NCBI GenBank assembly: GCA_021464245.1
Contig: JADCRB010000001.1
Coordinates: 1-64,000, forward strand
Direction: 5' to 3'
Length of the DNA stretch: 64,000 nucleotides
From: Carallia brachiata
Taxonomy: Eukaryota > Streptophyta > Magnoliopsida > Malpighiales > Rhizophoraceae
The notes under the pieces were generated by a model, which was not told where the DNA came from, made no database searches, and saw only the letters and a list, made by a program, of their open reading frames with translations. The stretch's first letter is position 1, and every line of letters begins with the position of its first letter. Below, one piece after another: positions 60,736-64,000 of this stretch. Both the position numbers and the translations under genes were made by a program.

Positions 60736-63650
60736 CATACCCTTCAGGTTCTCCTCTAAGGCTACCATTGGTCCTTTCATTTTAATGCTCTTTCCGGTTT
60801 TTATTTGCGGCAACCGGCAGGGCTATGTACTGTTGGTTTAGCGGCAGCCGGCGGCTGCCTGGTGTGCAATAGGCTTGTAGTTTTTGTTTTTAGATTTTTT
60901 TTTTAAGAAAACATTTCTATTTTCTTTTTTAATTTCGAATATGTATCTTGTCAGCCATGCATACCTGTGATTGCCGTTACAAAAGGAGTCATCCCATTGG
61001 TTGTAATTACTTACATACGGATAGGATTAATTTATAGAGATTTCTTAATTTTTGTGCCCTCTTCACTGAATTTTTTCACAAATTTTTGTGTTAAATTGAT
61101 CTCTTTTGATGTTGAAAAGAATCAAATTCTAGGCAGAAATACGAGTGCAAATGAAAATAAGTTTGGCTCTTCTCCGCGTACAGAAGGAAGAATTGAAAAA
61201 AAAAAAAAAAAAGGAAAATGTTGGTGGCCACACTGTAGCGCCATACGTTTCTGTCATATGTAACAATGTCTATAATTTTTGTAACAACAACTATATTTTG
61301 TGCAACAAAAATTGATAATTTATTTTTTTGTTGCAAAAAGTATATATGTAGTCGCAAAAAATTTGTGTTTTGTTGCAAAATGACCGAACATATGGCAGTA
61401 CAGTGTGGTCACCTAATGGAACCCAAAAAAAAAAAAATCAATGTACTTCCTGAAACGAGATAGGAATATAGAGCTAACATTTTGACGGCAGTTAAGTTTG
61501 GAAAGAATTTTTAACGGTTTATATAAAACACATTTTATGGATGGGACTAAGGCTTTAAACAAGCAGCAGAATTTGATGCTTGAGAGCTACATTACAAGTT
61601 AAATATGTTCAACATATGTATGTATAATCATCTTCTGTTGCCCAGAAGCAATGGATTTTAGTAACTAAAAATTCCAACATAATGGCCATGTGAACTGGCA
61701 ATGCATAGGATAGGCAACTTACAAGAAATGATTTCCGGATTTATTCTCCGTAACTAACTTGAATTGGGGGCATTCGTGTGTGTGCTAGGGGAGATTTATG
61801 ATAGCAATGTATTTATAAATATCTTTACCTTGACTCTCTTTTTGGAGAGCTATTTTATTATTATTATTCTTTTCATATGAGTTGCACAAGTAGAATAGCT
61901 CGTTTCGTTTACGTAAATTTCATACCTTTTTATAAAATTAAAACATGACCTCTGTAATAAATATCGTAGCCACTAAGGTGTCCCCCTAATCCTAACACTA
62001 AGACAAGAAGAAAAACTATGGAGAGACACAAATAATTAATCTATAGAAGAAAACAAAACAAAACAAATCCTGCAATAGCATTTCCTAAATAAGAAAGACT
62101 GCATAAGGTCCTTGTAGTTCACCTACTGAACAAAGACCAGGTTGGTCATTCAGTTGCAGTCACTCAGCAGGAGACAATGAGGAAGTAGGATAAGCCTATC
62201 GATGATTAACTGGTTCAAAGTAATGCTAAGAACCATTCACGAGCACTCTAACAAGATGCACGGAAAACGACACAATTTTTGGGAATTTATAATTTGATTC
62301 ATTTAAAAGGTGAATGAAGTTAACCCGACCTAAGATGTGAATTAAAACCCAAAAAAGAACACAGAGAGAGAGTATGGGATCCAGTTTAGATCAACCTTCA
62401 TCTGTCCCTTGTTAGGAAACTTTTGCTCAAAAGCCCTCAGAGAATAAATTTCTGAAGATCATCAGGTTGCTTGCAATAGTTTTTTCCTGCCGCTGGAATT
62501 AGTGTTTTTTTTTTCCTCTAGGTAAAGAAAATGAAGAATTAAACTTAATAACCTATAGTCTTTTCACGAAAAATTGCGACTGTACATAAAAGTACAAAAT
62601 TACAGGAGAACAAAATAACAAACTCATAACCTAATACCACACTCAACTAACCCCCTATGGAATTACTTTTGTACATTGAATATGGTATCAGGAAGGTACA
62701 CTTGGCATACAGTAAATGAACAAAGTCATTGGCCGCAGCCACGTCAGAGATGCACCCTTCGGCAGTTAGGCCCTGTCTTCTTTCGGCATCCTTTTGGCCC
62801 AAGTAGGTTAACCGGATGTTTTTCTTTAAATCAGCTTTGCAACGAAGTCATTTATTCAGAGTCTGAACCGCTAAGCAATTTATAGTTACAAATATTCAAT
62901 CACAGCTACGACACCCTTTTGAAAAGCAACTCTTTTTTTGAACAACTTTTACAAAATAACTTGGTCTCCAGGAAGAGAGGAATCTCATTTTCCGTTGCAG
63001 ATTCAGAATGAGCCCTTTCAGCTTCTCAAGCCAAAGAGCATTCTTAATTTAACTTGAACCACATTTATTGCATTCAGTTGTTTTACAAATTAGAGGCCAT
63101 TTAATGGCAAAAGCTACCTTCTCTCTCACCAGATAGTAGCATCATGGATATCATACAAAACTATATATTTAGACCATACTTAATCTAGCAATGCTAACTA
63201 TTCTCAATCATATTAAACGATAGACATCCTAGGGAAGATTAATAATATCAATTCGGTATCAAAAAAAATTCCAGCTAGGAACCAAAAAGGGTGAACAAAA
63301 TTATAATGCATCCAGTACAAACTGATACAAACTAGTTCAACCTGACTGTTGGAAAACTGATGCAAACCCAGTAAACCTGATTAACAGACCAGAACAGCAT
63401 CCCAATTGAATATATATCCACAAATCACCTAGAAAATAAAACAGCAGCAGTCATGCTGTCATGCTCAAAAATAGCATCTGCTAACAAAAGCTGTAGTTCC
63501 TTTGTTTGGTTAGTTAAAAAAAATAGAGTTTGGTAAGCCTCATTCCTTTCAGTATCGCCAGCCGATATTTACTGGTAAAACTTTAGGGTTGCAGTCCAAC
63601 CATGTGCAAAATTGTCCCAAAACTACCACAAGAACAAAGGGCTGAGTACC
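60736..63650. other. Intergenic region between protease and AGO-like gene
   Basis: The two genes converge here. The first part is the protease 3' UTR side. A MITE lies at 61223-61413. The rest is complex but non-coding, with T and A runs, and the last few hundred bases before 63651 are probably the AGO 3' UTR. No further gene was recognised. Confidence 0.55.
61223..61413. mobile_element. MITE with about 35-bp terminal inverted repeats
   Basis: The left end reads GGTGGCCACACTGTAGCGCC. The right end, in reverse, reads GGTGACCACACTGTACTGCC, and pairing continues through CATA-GTT--GTCAT. The 191-bp body contains repeats of GCAACAAAA/TTTTGTTGC in both orientations. No coding capacity and no clear target duplication were seen. 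Confidence 0.7.
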
Positions 63651-64000
63651 TCAGCAATAAAACATCACATCTTTCACATTATCTTTGATACTAGGAAGAG
63701 GCTGAACCTCCATTTTCCCCCCTGTTGCGGCCCTCCCACCCGAAGATCCCGCATCAGATGTTTCACCCTCACAGTAGTAACGAGCCCGAAAAGCTGCTAA
63801 ATGGGCATAGTAGGCAGGAGGCGCTGCACAATTTAGAACACATTAGCATGTAAAATAATAATCAATCAGCAGGAAATCAGACCAGGGTCAGACCTATCGA
63901 TACAGATCGGGTGCACCTTGCATACCTGACAATGATGGCAACAAATAATTACAATATTATTCAACTTAAGGATTGTCTTAGACTATCTTACATGAAAATT
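63651..64000 (-). CDS. AGO5-like: ARGONAUTE C terminus (AGO5/MEL1-like), partial, runs off right edge
   Basis: The last two exons are present: 63651-63823 (stop TGA at 63653-63651) and 63894-63925. They join in frame as [20 protein letters not shown] and then [14 protein letters not shown]. The end is [11 protein letters not shown]. This is the end of the PIWI domain, and the His in PAYYAH is the last residue of the catalytic DDH set. The MFYC ending is typical of the plant AGO1/5/10 clade. The acidic CEGETSD linker and [11 protein letters not shown] look more like AGO5/MEL1 than AGO1. Such proteins bind small RNAs and cut or silence targets; AGO5/MEL1 types act mostly in germline tissue. Upstream of 63925 the window holds only intron sequence. 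Confidence 0.88.

Noticed and set aside
1..64000. CRISPR arrays, prokaryotic operons, ribosome-binding sites, rRNA or intact tRNA genes
   Set aside because: No regular repeat-spacer structure or bacterial gene organisation exists; exon-intron genes show this is plant nuclear DNA.

Overview
This is plant nuclear DNA, most likely from a eudicot. It is AT-rich with small exons, GT-AG introns, SINEs, MITE-like elements and one large Ty3/Gypsy LTR retrotransposon. The genes belong to plant families (PEAPOD/TIFY4, a plant A1 aspartic protease, an ARGONAUTE of the AGO5/MEL1 type). I cannot name the species.

Layout from left to right. A coding exon of unknown identity runs off the left edge (1-177, minus). 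Acireductone dioxygenase of the methionine salvage cycle follows (3198-5055, minus, 5 exons). Next is a PEAPOD/TIFY4 growth regulator (6158-9254, minus, 8 exons) that appears to lack one base at the end of exon 1. A 10.1 kb Tat-lineage retrotransposon fills 10274-20368 (minus). After about 7 kb without genes comes EXONUCLEASE 1 (27637-33989, minus, 13 exons), divergent from the mitochondrial ATP-synthase assembly factor ATP10 (37552-40406, plus, 7 exons). A 15 kb stretch of repeats and old duplications separates ATP10 from an aspartic protease (55381-60735, plus, 10 exons). The last two exons of an AGO5-like gene (minus) sit at the right edge. I rebuilt the exon chains of ARD, EXO1, ATP10 and the protease by hand. 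They keep frame throughout, giving 187, 734, 275 and 507 residues.

The most unusual content lies inside the retrotransposon. Between integrase and the polypurine tract, in the sense orientation, is a broken ORF that looks like a WUSCHEL-clade homeobox protein. It has a WOX homeodomain, an LPLFP WUS-box-like motif and a C-terminal LDLELHL EAR-type motif. This suggests that a Tat element captured a stem-cell regulator gene, or at least once carried one. The element also has the second, archaeal-type RNase H that marks the Tat lineage.

The second notable point is in EXO1. One intron (30715-30816) only splices in frame as an AT-AC, U12-type minor-spliceosome intron. It has an ATATCCTC donor and an ACCTTAACT branch site.

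Other structure includes two tRNA-derived SINEs with target duplications, a non-autonomous hAT element with a perfect 8-bp target duplication, fold-back/MITE elements, three local tandem duplications and an E2F-type site upstream of EXO1. The host genes do not form one pathway; they are independent neighbours. No database search was possible, so all family calls rest on motifs seen in the sequence.
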